DNA of 29,921 nucleotides from JBBSTY01 sp038235385 (GCA_038235385.1 JBBSTY010000030.1:1-29921); one strand, 5' to 3'; positions 14,433 through 22,470 are shown, counted from the first letter of the stretch. Made by a program: numbers and translations. Notes: a model not told the origin generated them from the sequence alone.

Positions 14433-16282
14433 GAACGAACGGGGCGCACGCCGACGAGGTGACCAGCAACGACGCGACATGTTCCCGGCCCTGGTCCCGA
14501 CGCTCCGATCCCCGCTCCGATCGCGATTCCGGCACCGAACCAGCGGCCCGCTCGACCGCCGAGCACGATGACGAGCCCGGGGCGTCGGTCGCCGTTCGCG
14601 ACCGCTGGTCAACAGGCACCGACGCGGTCGCGTCCGACGCCGCCCCGATCGATACCGACCCGACTGCCGCGGCTGAGTCCGACGCCGTCCCGGTCGATGC
14701 CGACCTGACTGCCGCGGTCGCGTCCGACGCCGTCCCGGTCGATGCCGACGCGGTCGCGTCCGACACCGGCCCGATCGATGCCGACCTGACTGCCGCGGTC
14801 GAGTCCGACGGCGCCCCGATCGATGCCGACCTGACTGCCGCGGTCGAGTCCGACGCCGCCCCGATCGATGCCGACCTGACTGCCGCGGTCGAGTCCGACA
14901 CCGGCCCGATCGATGCCGACCCGTCCGACACCGGCCGGATCGGCGCCGTCCCGATCGATGCCGACGCGGTTGGCCCGTTCCACGTCGGCGAGGTGGCGGT
15001 CACCGACGATGTCGTGCTGGCCGACTGGGCGGCCGACCTGGAGCGACGGCGCACCGCGCTCGACGCCGAGACCGCGGTGGTGCTCGCCGAGCTCGAGGCT
15101 CGAGCAGCCTGCGACCGCGAGTACGGGCTCACCACCGGCGGTTGGCTCGCACGCGAGGCGCACCTGCCGTTCGCGGTCAGCAAGGCGCGGGTCACCGTCG
15201 CGGCCAAGCTGCGCACCCACTTCGGCGAGGTGCTCGATGCACTGACCGCCGGCACGATCAGCTGGGAGCACGCCCGGGTGATCGTCGAGGTCGCCAACCC
15301 CCGCATCATCGACATCGTGGCCGCCAACCAGGAGATGATCCTGGGCCTCGCCGACCGCTGCCGCTTCGAGCACTGGCGAGCCGAGGTGCGCGCGCTCGCA
15401 CGCCTGTGGGATCAGGACGGCAGCTACGACCCCAATGAGGACCCGGCCAAGAACCGCCTGTCCTACGGGACCACCATCGACGGCCTCACCACCCTCGCCG
15501 CCACCCTCACCGGCGAGAACGCCGAGGTGGTCACCCAGGCCATCGAAGCCAAGGCCGACGAGCTCCACCGGCGAGCCGTCGCCGACCGCGCCGCGTGCAG
15601 CGATCTCGAGATCCCGTCTCGATCCACCCTGCGCGCCCTCGCCCTCACCGAGCTCATCCGCCAGGCGCTCGGGATCGACCTCGACCGCACCAAGGGCCCG
15701 ATCACCGAGGTCACCATGGTGATCAAGGCTGACGATCCCACCTCGGCCACCGACCCCGACGGCGTCCCGCTGGCCGACGGCACGACCCGCCTCCTGTCCT
15801 GCGATGCCGCCATTCACGCGCTCATCGTCGACCGGCTCGGCGTGCCACTCGACCTCGGCCGACACGTCCGCTGGGCCAGCGAGCCCCAACGTCGCGCCGC
15901 CCGCAACCGCGATGGCGGCTGCACGTTCCCCGGGTGCGGCGCCCGTGTCGCCTGGTGCGACATCCACCACTGCATCCACGACGAGCACGGCGGCGCCACC
16001 GACCTCTGCAACTTGGTGTGCCTCTGTCGACATCACCACGGTGTCACCCACCGCACCGGCTGGCACGTGCTCGTCGATGCCGACGGCTGGGCCGTGTTCC
16101 GGTCGGCGTCGGGCACGATCTTCTGGGGCCAGCGACACGGCCGCCAACGCGCCGGCCCGCCGCCCGATCCGAGCCACTGGCCCCGACCCGGCGCCCGCCA
16201 CCCGGTCAGCCACGCCGACCACGGGTCCGTCGTGTTCCCGAGCCGCGACCGGCCGTCCCCGGACCCGCGCCGGACCGGCTGA
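14417..16282 (+). CDS. DUF222 / HNH endonuclease (13E12 repeat family)
   Basis: 621 aa from GTG 14417. This start is chosen because it sits 7 nt after a -10 in a consensus promoter, within the LexA box; it gives VFDAS at the N-terminus, and family members often begin MFD or MFE for the same reason. GTG 14459 is the alternative. Residues of about 70-185 are an acidic low-complexity repeat (15-residue units like VESDAAPIDADLTAA). DUF222 follows (VLADWAADLERRRTALDAET, YGLTTGGWLAREAHLPFA). The C-terminal HNH has CTFPGCG, WCDIHH, a following GGATDLCNLVCLCRHHH, with zinc-type Cys pairs. Probably a DNA endonuclease made on DNA damage; some mycobacterial 13E12 genes are also LexA-regulated. Native role of the family is not known. 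Confidence 0.88.
   Translation: MFDASRTNGAHADEVTSNDATCSRPWSRRSDPRSDRDSGTEPAARSTAEHDDEPGASVAVRDRWSTGTDAVASDAAPIDTDPTAAAESDAVPVDADLTAAVASDAVPVDADAVASDTGPIDADLTAAVESDGAPIDADLTAAVESDAAPIDADLTAAVESDTGPIDADPSDTGRIGAVPIDADAVGPFHVGEVAVTDDVVLADWAADLERRRTALDAETAVVLAELEARAACDREYGLTTGGWLAREAHLPFAVSKARVTVAAKLRTHFGEVLDALTAGTISWEHARVIVEVANPRIIDIVAANQEMILGLADRCRFEHWRAEVRALARLWDQDGSYDPNEDPAKNRLSYGTTIDGLTTLAATLTGENAEVVTQAIEAKADELHRRAVADRAACSDLEIPSRSTLRALALTELIRQALGIDLDRTKGPITEVTMVIKADDPTSATDPDGVPLADGTTRLLSCDAAIHALIVDRLGVPLDLGRHVRWASEPQRRAARNRDGGCTFPGCGARVAWCDIHHCIHDEHGGATDLCNLVCLCRHHHGVTHRTGWHVLVDADGWAVFRSASGTIFWGQRHGRQRAGPPPDPSHWPRPGARHPVSHADHGSVVFPSRDRPSPDPRRTG
14627..14970 (+). repeat. 45-bp imperfect tandem repeat in HNH gene N-terminus
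   Basis: About six units of 45 bp, some shortened, encode the 15-residue pattern [V/A]-[A/E]-S-D-x-x-P-[I/V]-D-A-D-L-T-A-A. The units keep the reading frame. The last part is truncated to P-I-D-A-D and variants. It forms an acidic, probably disordered segment between the start and DUF222. Confidence 0.88.
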
Positions 16283-16764
16283 CGCCCGGACGCCGACCAC
16301 GCAGTCGAGTCCCACCACGTCCGAAGCTGCTCCGCGGGCTCGCCCGCGACGACGCCGTGGTCGACCGGCGCGAGCCGACGACCGCTCGCAACGCGGGCAC
16401 GATCGGGTCGGTGGTCGTCGTCGCCGCGTCGTCGGCGGGTCCCGCCCCTCCTCGCGCTCCTCGTTCGAATGGATGCGGTGTGCCGCACGAGGTGGACTGC
16501 CGGCGGCGCCGACCAGCGGCCGTCGGCGCTCCCGACCTCAGCGACGAGACGCCGTCACGTCGGCCGCGACCTCTCGGGTTCCGAACCGCCTGTCTGAGCG
16601 CGAGCCCAACCACGGAGGGCGCGAAGGGTCGAGATTCACGGAGAAGGACCCTTGTGCATCGGTGGCGCGGTGCGTACGGTCCCACCAGCACCTCCAAGGA
16701 CGTGCTGTCCGCGAGTCGCCAATCCCTCAGCGCCGGGGAGCGAGCCGAAGGAGAACCCCCCGCC
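16283..16764. other. 482-bp intergenic region
   Basis: No gene recognised on either strand. A frame continuous with the lipoprotein downstream is open through it but codes for Arg/Pro-rich, non-protein-like sequence. A promoter candidate is near its right end. Confidence 0.45.
16652..16680 (+). promoter_or_regulatory. Possible promoter TTGTGC-17-TACGGT
   Basis: The two hexamers at 16652-16657 and 16675-16680 are separated by 17 nt and lie about 85 nt before ATG 16765 of lipoprotein B. The match is moderate and unsupported by AT-richness. Confidence 0.3.
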
Positions 16765-17574
16765 ATGCGTCGCCCCCACCGACACCGCCCACTCGTCTCC
16801 CGGACACGCCGGTCCGCACCAGACCGGACCGAGGACGCCGGCCGCCCGGCGAACCCCGTCCTCCCCGAGAGCTCCAGCCGATCCGAGAACCGCTCCAACC
16901 GATCCGCCCCCATCCCGCTCGGCCGAACCCCGGAGCCCGTGCCCACTCGTCGCACCACCCCGGGCTGGCGCATCGTCGCCGCGTTGGCGATCAGCGTGAG
17001 CCTCGGCCTGGCCACCACCGCCTGCGGCAGCGACGACACGGCCACGTCCGAACCACCCACCTCGACCACCGCCGTCTCGACCCCAGCGGCCACCGACCCA
17101 CCCGCCACGGCGTCACCCACCACAACCACCACCGCCCCCAGCGGCGACGACGCCGAGGTCCGCGCCACCATCGACCGCTACTGGGACGCGTTTCTAGCGG
17201 CTACATCTGCCCCTGGCGATGACCACGAGGAACTCTCAACGATTCTCGATGACCAAGCCCACATTCGGATTCTCGGTTCAATCGAATCGATGGCGCAGAA
17301 GGGCCAACGAGTCATTACGCCAAAGAACTCAGCCTTCTCACGAGAGGTCACCGCAGTCACGTTCGAGGCGCCCGATCGGGCGACTGTCACCGAGTGCGTA
17401 ATCGACGATCTTCAGATTGTCGAAGGGCCCAATGAAGCGGTCGTCAACGACACCGTGACGACGTCGAACTACACCACCACCCTGCATAAGGCCGACGCCA
17501 CCTGGCGGATCACCACTAGAGAGCAGACCTATCGAAGGGAAGGGGTCGTGTCTTGCGCCGAGCTTCCTGCGTGA
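16765..17574 (+). CDS. Lipoprotein, paralogue B of a two-member family
   Basis: 269 aa from ATG 16765 with GAAGGAG at 16747-16753; GTG 16939 (preceded by CGGAG) would remove a long Arg/Ser-rich N-terminus and may be the real start. The signal sequence core IVAALAISVSLGLATTAC ends in a lipobox Cys. A Thr/Pro/Ala linker follows, then the same domain as at 11158-11913 (RYWDAFLAAT, DHEELSTILDDQAHIRILG, ATVTECVIDDLQIV, WRITTREQ, EGVVSCAELPA). From about 17190 the base composition becomes clearly less GC-rich and uses A/T-ending codons not seen in paralogue A, so the C-terminal domain may have been acquired by recombination. Function unknown. Confidence 0.8.
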   Translation: MRRPHRHRPLVSRTRRSAPDRTEDAGRPANPVLPESSSRSENRSNRSAPIPLGRTPEPVPTRRTTPGWRIVAALAISVSLGLATTACGSDDTATSEPPTSTTAVSTPAATDPPATASPTTTTTAPSGDDAEVRATIDRYWDAFLAATSAPGDDHEELSTILDDQAHIRILGSIESMAQKGQRVITPKNSAFSREVTAVTFEAPDRATVTECVIDDLQIVEGPNEAVVNDTVTTSNYTTTLHKADATWRITTREQTYRREGVVSCAELPA

Positions 17575-18473
17575 CACCCAACGTCGCCCGACGCGCCGCC
17601 TTCACCGCTGTGTACGTAGCCCTTGCCTTCGGAGGCGCCGGATCTGCCGCTGGCGAGACAGGACCCATTGGACAGTTGCCGCCGCAGCCAACGCCGCGGG
17701 GCGAGATCGTGGGAGACACGCCGGCGGTCGTCGTGGCCTATGACGGGGACGGCGGTGTGATCGCACGTCGCACATACCGACGTGGCGGGGGTGGCGGTGG
17801 CGGCGGCTCCACCTGGCGGTGCGTCTACTACCGCCTCGGCGGCACGGCTCCGGGAGCCGACCTGCCGTTCCAGGCCGACACCACCTTCGGCGCCATCGTC
17901 CCCGACGACGGCCAGCCCGTGATCCTCTCGTGCTACGACGACAACCGTCGCGTGTACGAGGACTTCTTCGTGTACCACCCGGCCCTGCCCTTCGGCACCC
18001 TCGACGCGGGCGCCGAAGCCGCCCTGCTCGCCCGCGAGCTCCTGCCCCTCCCCGATCCCGACATCGCCACCTCCCCACCGGCCGACCAACCACAGCTCGT
18101 CGGCGTCGCCACCTGGTTCGCCATCGCCACCACGTGGCAGACCTACACCGCCACCGCCACCCTGGCCGGCACGTCGGCCACCGTCACCGCCACCCCCACG
18201 TCGGTCCGGTGGGACCCCGGCGACGGCACCGCACCGATCACCTGCACCACTGCCGGCGCCACCTTCGACCCCGCCCACCCCGACACCACCACCGACTGCG
18301 CCCACACCTACCAACGCCACACGCCCGCCGGCACCACCCTGGCCCTCACCGCCACGATCACCTACACCATCGCCTGGACCGCCACCGACGGCACCGCCGA
18401 CACCCTCGATCCGCTCACCCGCACCACCACCATCCCCCTCACGATCGGCGATGCCCAGGCACTGGTCCGCTGA
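17553..18473 (+). CDS. Exported protein with PKD-like region
   Basis: 306 aa if started at TTG 17553, which has GGAAGGGG seven bases upstream; GTG 17571 in a GTGA overlap with lipoprotein B is the other candidate. The N-terminus ARRAAFTAVYVALAFGGAGSAAG is a Sec-type signal peptide. The mature part has a Gly run (residues near 78-85, eight Gly), the WRCVYYRLGG segment, and a Thr-rich C-terminal half with SVRWDPGDGT and CAHTYQRHT, a PKD-type beta-sandwich pattern. Two or three Cys pairs may form disulphides. Proteins of this type are common next to other exported proteins of unknown role in Actinobacteria. Probably co-transcribed with lipoprotein B. Confidence 0.75.
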   Translation: MRRASCVTPNVARRAAFTAVYVALAFGGAGSAAGETGPIGQLPPQPTPRGEIVGDTPAVVVAYDGDGGVIARRTYRRGGGGGGGGSTWRCVYYRLGGTAPGADLPFQADTTFGAIVPDDGQPVILSCYDDNRRVYEDFFVYHPALPFGTLDAGAEAALLARELLPLPDPDIATSPPADQPQLVGVATWFAIATTWQTYTATATLAGTSATVTATPTSVRWDPGDGTAPITCTTAGATFDPAHPDTTTDCAHTYQRHTPAGTTLALTATITYTIAWTATDGTADTLDPLTRTTTIPLTIGDAQALVR

Positions 18474-18562
18474 TCGTCATCCCGGCCGGAGGTCTCCGCC
18501 CCACCGCAGCGGCGCGCCGCACCGATCGGTCGAGGTCCGGTGGCGATCGACCGGTGGCTGGA

Positions 18563-18568
18563 TAGGTT
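18563..18568 (+). promoter_or_regulatory. Possible -10 element of the split-barrel gene
   Basis: TAGGTT lies 30 nt before ATG 18599, which also has a ribosome site (GAAGGGA, 18584-18590). A start point near 18575 would give a short leader. No -35 seen. Confidence 0.3.
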
Positions 18569-18598
18569 TCCACCGTCCACCGATGAAGGGAGCCACCC

Positions 18599-18997
18599 AT
18601 GGCGCTCGACGAAGATGCCACCCGACTTGCCAAGGGAGCGAACCTCGCAACCGTCGCCACGCTCATGGACGACGGACGTCCGCAGGCGTTGCTCACCTGG
18701 GTCGACACCGACGGTGAGAACGTGCTCGTCAACACCGAGCCGCAGCGTCAGCGAGCCAAGAACGTCGCACGCGACCCACGCGTCACGGTGCTCATCCACT
18801 CGGCCGACAACCCGTGGGACTGGGCCGAGGTCCGCGGCACCGTCACCGAGACGGTCGACGGCCAACGCGCCCGCGACCACATCGACGAGCTCGCCCAGAA
18901 GTACCTCGGGACCGACTACCAGAACCCGATCGGCCCCGACGGCCGGATCATCCTGGTCATCACCCCCGACAAGGTCAACACCCCCAAGACCGTCTGA
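18599..18997 (+). CDS. PPOX-class (F420/FMN split-barrel) oxidoreductase
   Basis: 132 aa, ATG 18599 with GAAGGGA upstream. Small split-barrel domain: ANLATVATLMDDGRPQALLT, then VLVNTEPQRQRAKNVARDPR, VTVLIHSADNPWDWAEVRGT and the C-terminal PDGRIILVITPDKVNT. This pattern is that of the FDOR-B group, many of which use cofactor F420 in Actinobacteria; the N-T-x-x-x-x-R-x-K-N cofactor-phosphate region is present. Substrate unknown. The stop codon is the first TGA of the tandem repeat at 18991-19022. Confidence 0.85.
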   Translation: MALDEDATRLAKGANLATVATLMDDGRPQALLTWVDTDGENVLVNTEPQRQRAKNVARDPRVTVLIHSADNPWDWAEVRGTVTETVDGQRARDHIDELAQKYLGTDYQNPIGPDGRIILVITPDKVNTPKTV

Positions 18998-19022
18998 CCG
19001 TCTGACCGTCTGACCGTCTGAC
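18991..19022 (+). repeat. 8-bp tandem repeat cgtctgac x4, starting at the stop codon
   Basis: The first unit contains the stop of the split-barrel gene (TGA 18995-18997); the following TGAs at 19003, 19011 and 19019 fall in the other frames, so all three frames are closed. Confidence 0.9.
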
Positions 19023-19092
19023 CGTCACCGGCCTCACCGGCGGACGGCCTCCCGCCCGGCGGCGGGCAGGCGAACGACGCCATCCGGCGCGG

Positions 19093-19713
19093 CTAGCGAC
19101 GCCGCTCGGTGCCGATGCGGTGGTCGGTCGCAGGTGGCGAGCTCGCCGCACCCTGCCGGCGGTCGTCCGCCGGAGCGGAACGGCCGGTCGGGGCGAAGGC
19201 GTCGATGATCTGGGCCACGATCGTGGCGGGCGTCGAGGTGGTGACGTCGACGACGAGGTCGGCGGTGAGGGCGAAGCTCGCCGCCCGGGCACGTGCCAGC
19301 CGCTTCTGCTCGTCGGGCTCACCGGCGAACGGCCGGTGCGATCCGCCGCCGGCGCGTCGGGCCAGCACCCCGGGATCACCCTCGAGCCAGATCACCAGGC
19401 ACGGACCCGACAGGGCGCGGCGGGCGTCCTCGTCGTCGACCACGCTGGCGGCAGCCGCGATCACTGCGGGGAGGTGGGTCGCCAGGTGGTCCACCAGGAT
19501 CTCCGCCTCGACCCGGTGCAACTCGTCGATCCCGTCGCGATCGGCGACGGCCGACGCCGCCGCTCGGGCGCGCGCCATCAGGGTCTCGTCGTTGTCCATG
19601 AACCGACGCCCGATGCGCGCCGCCAGCAGGCGCCCGATGGTCGTCTTCCCCGACCCCATGGCCCCGATCAGGACCACATGGCGATCGGGCATCAGTCGTT
19701 CCGTGTGGATCAT
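19093..19713 (-). CDS. Shikimate-kinase-like P-loop kinase
   Basis: 206 aa from ATG 19713; ATG 19692 (MPDRHVVLIG) is equally possible and better matches family length. Walker A GAMGSGKTT follows the first strand; FMDNDE is the usual substrate-side DxD; a LID-like GGSHRPFAGEPDEQKRLARA is present. The Gly-Gly-Gly shikimate-binding motif of AroK is replaced by IAAAASVVDDED, so the true substrate may differ from shikimate. The gene stands alone, not with other aro genes. The C-terminal 25 residues are low-complexity. Confidence 0.75.
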   Translation of the reverse strand: MIHTERLMPDRHVVLIGAMGSGKTTIGRLLAARIGRRFMDNDETLMARARAAASAVADRDGIDELHRVEAEILVDHLATHLPAVIAAAASVVDDEDARRALSGPCLVIWLEGDPGVLARRAGGGSHRPFAGEPDEQKRLARARAASFALTADLVVDVTTSTPATIVAQIIDAFAPTGRSAPADDRRQGAASSPPATDHRIGTERRR

Positions 19714-19885
19714 GGCGACAACGCGAACGAACGCACGATGCCGGAACGGTCTCGGTGCGTCATCGGGGCCTCCTGTCCGAGGCGCGGTCGCCCCGTCGCC
19801 GACTCCCTACCCGTCCCGGCACCCGCCGATGACGACCGACGGCTCGACGCCTCGGCCCGCCGCGGTGGCGCCCGGCGAGGGTCAC

Positions 19886-19891
19886 TAGGTT
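19886..19891 (+). promoter_or_regulatory. Putative -10 element, leaderless start of HAD gene
   Basis: TAGGTT is 6 nt before ATG 19898 and no ribosome site precedes the ATG. Confidence 0.45.
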
Positions 19892-19897
19892 GGGGCG

Positions 19898-20602
19898 ATG
19901 GAACCTGAGCTCGTCCTGCTCGACGCCGGCGGCGTGTTCGTGCTGCCCGATCCGGACCGCGTCATCGGGGCGTTCACCCGGGCCGAGTGCCCGGTGGCCG
20001 CCGACGTCCTCCCCGAGGCCCACTACCGGGCGGCGACGACCTTCCGCACCGAGCTCGACGTCGAAGCCGACTGGGGGCCGTGTTGGCTGGCGTACCTCCA
20101 GGCCTACATCGAGGCGTGCGGCGTCGCCGAGGACCGACGCGAGGAGGCCCACCGCCACCTCGACAGCGAGTTCGCCGAAGCGGCGCTGTGGGTCGACCCC
20201 ATCGCCGGCTGCCGCGAGGGCCTGCAGTCCCTGGCCGACACGGGCGTCCGGCTCGGTGTGGTGTCCAACGCCGACGGCATCATGGGCCAGCGCCTGGCCC
20301 AGCTCGAGATCTGCCAGGTCGGACCCGGCCTGGGCGTCGAGATCGAGTGCGTGATCGACTCGGGCAACGTCGGGGTGGCGAAACCCGATCCACGCATCTT
20401 CGACGCGGCGCTCGACGTCACCGGCGTCGAGGCGGGTGCCACCTGGTACGTCGGCGACATGCCCGCCATCGACGTCGTCGGCGCGCGCCGCGCCGGACTC
20501 CGGCCGTTCCTCATGGACCCCTTCGACCTCCACCACGAGGCCGACTTCGAGCGAACCGGGTCACTGAGCGAGCTGGCCGAGCTCATCGCCGGCTCCCGCT
20601 GA
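19898..20602 (+). CDS. HAD-superfamily hydrolase
   Basis: 234 aa. Motif I is LLDAGGVFVLPD with nucleophile Asp at residue 9 (the second Asp of DxD is Gly, as in some HAD subgroups); motif II is GVVSNADG; motif III Lys is in GVAKPDPRIFDAAL; motif IV is YVGDMPAIDVVGARRAG. The helical cap lies between motifs I and II. Probably a phosphatase or haloacid-dehalogenase-like enzyme of unknown substrate, cytoplasmic. Without the general-acid Asp, phosphatase activity may be low. Confidence 0.87.
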   Translation: MEPELVLLDAGGVFVLPDPDRVIGAFTRAECPVAADVLPEAHYRAATTFRTELDVEADWGPCWLAYLQAYIEACGVAEDRREEAHRHLDSEFAEAALWVDPIAGCREGLQSLADTGVRLGVVSNADGIMGQRLAQLEICQVGPGLGVEIECVIDSGNVGVAKPDPRIFDAALDVTGVEAGATWYVGDMPAIDVVGARRAGLRPFLMDPFDLHHEADFERTGSLSELAELIAGSR

Positions 20603-20670
20603 TCGCTGCGGCCCACACGCGATCGCGGTCGGCCACCCGACGGTCGGGTCGGTTCGACACCCCGACGGGG

Positions 20671-20676
20671 TAGGTC
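20671..20676 (+). promoter_or_regulatory. Putative -10 element, leaderless start of ParB-like gene
   Basis: TAGGTC is 6 nt before ATG 20683; no ribosome site precedes the ATG. Confidence 0.4.
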
Positions 20677-20682
20677 GAGACG

Positions 20683-21288
20683 ATGCCCGACCCGACGCCC
20701 GACATGACGCCCGACAAGACCTCCGACACGCCACCCCACGACTCGACGCCCGACACGCCGGACGACGATCACCGCTTCGATCTGGCGTCGGCCGTGCACG
20801 CCGGGGCCGACGGGCTGCTCCACGAGTGGGTGGGCCAGTTCCTGTGCGCCCCCGGGAGCGACAACGAGGTGCTCGCCGCCGCGCTCGCGCAGCGCCAGCT
20901 CTGGTACCTCGGGCCCATCCGGTTCGAACTGGCGGAGCTGACCCCCATGGCCGGACCCGACGAGGACGAGGTCGTGGTCCCCATCGCCGACGAGGTGTGG
21001 GAGGACGACATCGGCGACATGGTCGATGCGCTCGACCACGGGTGGGAACCACCACCGCTGCTGGTGTCGAGCCGCGACGGCGGGTTCTTCCTGGAGGACG
21101 GCAACCACCGGCACGAGACGCTGCAGCGCGCCGGGGAGACCCACGGATGGGCGATCGTGTGGTTCGAGTCGGCCGACGACCGAGCCCGCTTCGCGGCGCG
21201 GGTCGACGACACCCGGCTCCCCGACGAGCCGGAACTGGCCGCCGAGGCGCTCGACCAGCTCGACGACATCGCCGCCGCCGCCGACTGA
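20683..21288 (+). CDS. ParB/sulfiredoxin-fold protein of unknown function
   Basis: 201 aa. An Asp/Pro/Thr-rich N-terminal tail of about 28 residues is followed by a domain with PPLLVSSRDGGFFLEDGNHR and HETLQRAG; the GNHRHE (residues 140-145) corresponds to the GxxR motif of ParB N-terminal and sulfiredoxin-like domains that bind nucleotide. There is no helix-turn-helix half as in chromosome-segregation ParB. It could be a stand-alone nucleotide-binding or nuclease-like domain. No partner gene is obvious. Confidence 0.7.
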   Translation: MPDPTPDMTPDKTSDTPPHDSTPDTPDDDHRFDLASAVHAGADGLLHEWVGQFLCAPGSDNEVLAAALAQRQLWYLGPIRFELAELTPMAGPDEDEVVVPIADEVWEDDIGDMVDALDHGWEPPPLLVSSRDGGFFLEDGNHRHETLQRAGETHGWAIVWFESADDRARFAARVDDTRLPDEPELAAEALDQLDDIAAAAD

Positions 21289-21411
21289 TCGACCACGCCG
21301 TCGGGACGACGATCCGACACGGAACCGGACGGACGAGCACGGTCGACGGCCACCCCCTAGCATGACGACCAGCAGTTGTGGTCGCGCCCTCCGCAACCGC
21401 CGACTCGAACG

Positions 21412-22119
21412 ATGACCCCGCCCTCGCTCTCCCTCGACCCCGAGTCCACCGACGCCCCGCGCCCGAACCGCATCGGACGGTTGGCGTCGAGTTCGGCTGC
21501 ACCGCGCCGCGTGGATCACGGCTCGCCGGAACCCACCGTGGTCGGGCAACCGGTGCTGACCTTCGCCCTGCGCTTCGACCCGATGTTCCGGGCGGCGCTC
21601 CTGCCGCTCGCGGTCACCCCCGGCCGAGCGCACGTCGAGGTGCACCACGACCGGCTCGTCGTCCAGTTCGGTCTGTGGCACGTGGCGACGTCGATCGGCA
21701 ACATCGCCTCGGCCGAGGTGAGCGGGCCGTACCCGCGGTCCAAGGTGATCGGCGGACCCCGGCTGTCGTTCGCCGATCACGGACTCACGTTCGCCACCAA
21801 CGCGCAGCGCGGGGTGTGCATCCTCTTCGTCCGCCCGGTCGTCGGGATCGACCCCACCGGTCGCATGTGCCACCCCGGCCTCACGGTCACCGTCGCCGAC
21901 CCCGACGGGTTGGCGGCGATCCTCGGCAAGCTGGCCGATCGATGCCGACGCGACGGGGTGGTGGCCCACGCCTCGGTCGACGACCGTGCCGAGATCTCCT
22001 CGCTCACCGGCGCCGAGCTGCGCACCCGCGCTCGGGATCTCGGACTCAGCGGCGTCGGCCGGCTGCGCCGATCCGAGCTCATCGACCTGCTGTGCGCGCC
22101 GGACTTCCCGCTGCCCTGA
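21412..22119 (+). CDS. Conserved hypothetical protein with C-terminal SAP-like motif
   Basis: 235 aa from ATG 21412; TTG 21376 is an in-frame alternative. TAGCAT at 21358-21363 could be the -10. The middle has strand-rich sequence (AHVEVHHDRLVVQFGLWHVA, then IASAEVSGPYPRSKVIGGP, FATNAQRGVCILFVRPV and HPGLTVTVADPDGL), a conserved actinobacterial pattern without a name I can give. The C-terminus LTGAELRTRARDLGLSGVGR followed by RSELIDLL is a SAP-type two-helix motif often used for nucleic acid contact. No signal peptide. Function not known. Confidence 0.7.
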   Translation: MTPPSLSLDPESTDAPRPNRIGRLASSSAAPRRVDHGSPEPTVVGQPVLTFALRFDPMFRAALLPLAVTPGRAHVEVHHDRLVVQFGLWHVATSIGNIASAEVSGPYPRSKVIGGPRLSFADHGLTFATNAQRGVCILFVRPVVGIDPTGRMCHPGLTVTVADPDGLAAILGKLADRCRRDGVVAHASVDDRAEISSLTGAELRTRARDLGLSGVGRLRRSELIDLLCAPDFPLP

Positions 22120-22203
22120 GCCGCGCGCGCCCGTCAAACGCCGTTTCGCCCGCCGCTCCGCCCGGCGGTGATCTGAGGTGCGCGGGACCGGGATCGGGCG
22201 TGG

Positions 22204-22209
22204 TACACA
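22204..22209 (+). promoter_or_regulatory. Putative -10 element, leaderless start of HiPIP-like gene
   Basis: TACACA is 6 nt before ATG 22216; no ribosome site precedes the ATG. Confidence 0.35.
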
Positions 22210-22215
22210 CAGATC

Positions 22216-22470
22216 ATGTCTGACTACGTGATCCCACCACCGGAACCGAAGCCGATCGACGAGACGAACGCGATGGAGCTCGGCCACATGGCCGAACGCG
22301 CGGTGCTGCGTGGCCACCCCATGGGTGACGACGGCAACGAGAAGTGCGACAACTGCCTCTACTACCTCAACCCCGACGACGACATCTCCTACTGCTGGCA
22401 CCAGCAGCTGCGGATCCTCGTCGGCGGCGAGTGGTGGTGCCAGTGGTGGGAACCGATCGCCGACGCCTGA
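22216..22470 (+). CDS. Small four-cysteine protein, HiPIP-like
   Basis: 84 aa. Cysteines at 44, 47, 60 and 75 give C-x2-C-x12-C-x14-C, with GEWWC at the last one. This is the ligand spacing of high-potential iron-sulfur proteins (C-x2-C, one Cys, then a Trp-preceded Cys) that bind one [4Fe-4S] cluster. Aromatic residues around the cysteines (CLYYL, CWH, WWCQWWE) fit burial of a cluster. Unlike classic HiPIPs there is no Tat signal, so it would be cytoplasmic. A zinc-ribbon-type structure is the other option. Stop codon lies in the first unit of the 14-bp repeat. Confidence 0.65.
   Translation: MSDYVIPPPEPKPIDETNAMELGHMAERAVLRGHPMGDDGNEKCDNCLYYLNPDDDISYCWHQQLRILVGGEWWCQWWEPIADA

Noticed and set aside
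16440..16500. tRNA-like GTTCGAA stretch
   Set aside because: No acceptor stem, anticodon arm or pairing T-stem can be built around it.
11914..17650. Prophage or integrative element
   Set aside because: No integrase, attachment repeats, capsid or tail genes; only a TA remnant and an HNH gene of a chromosomal family.
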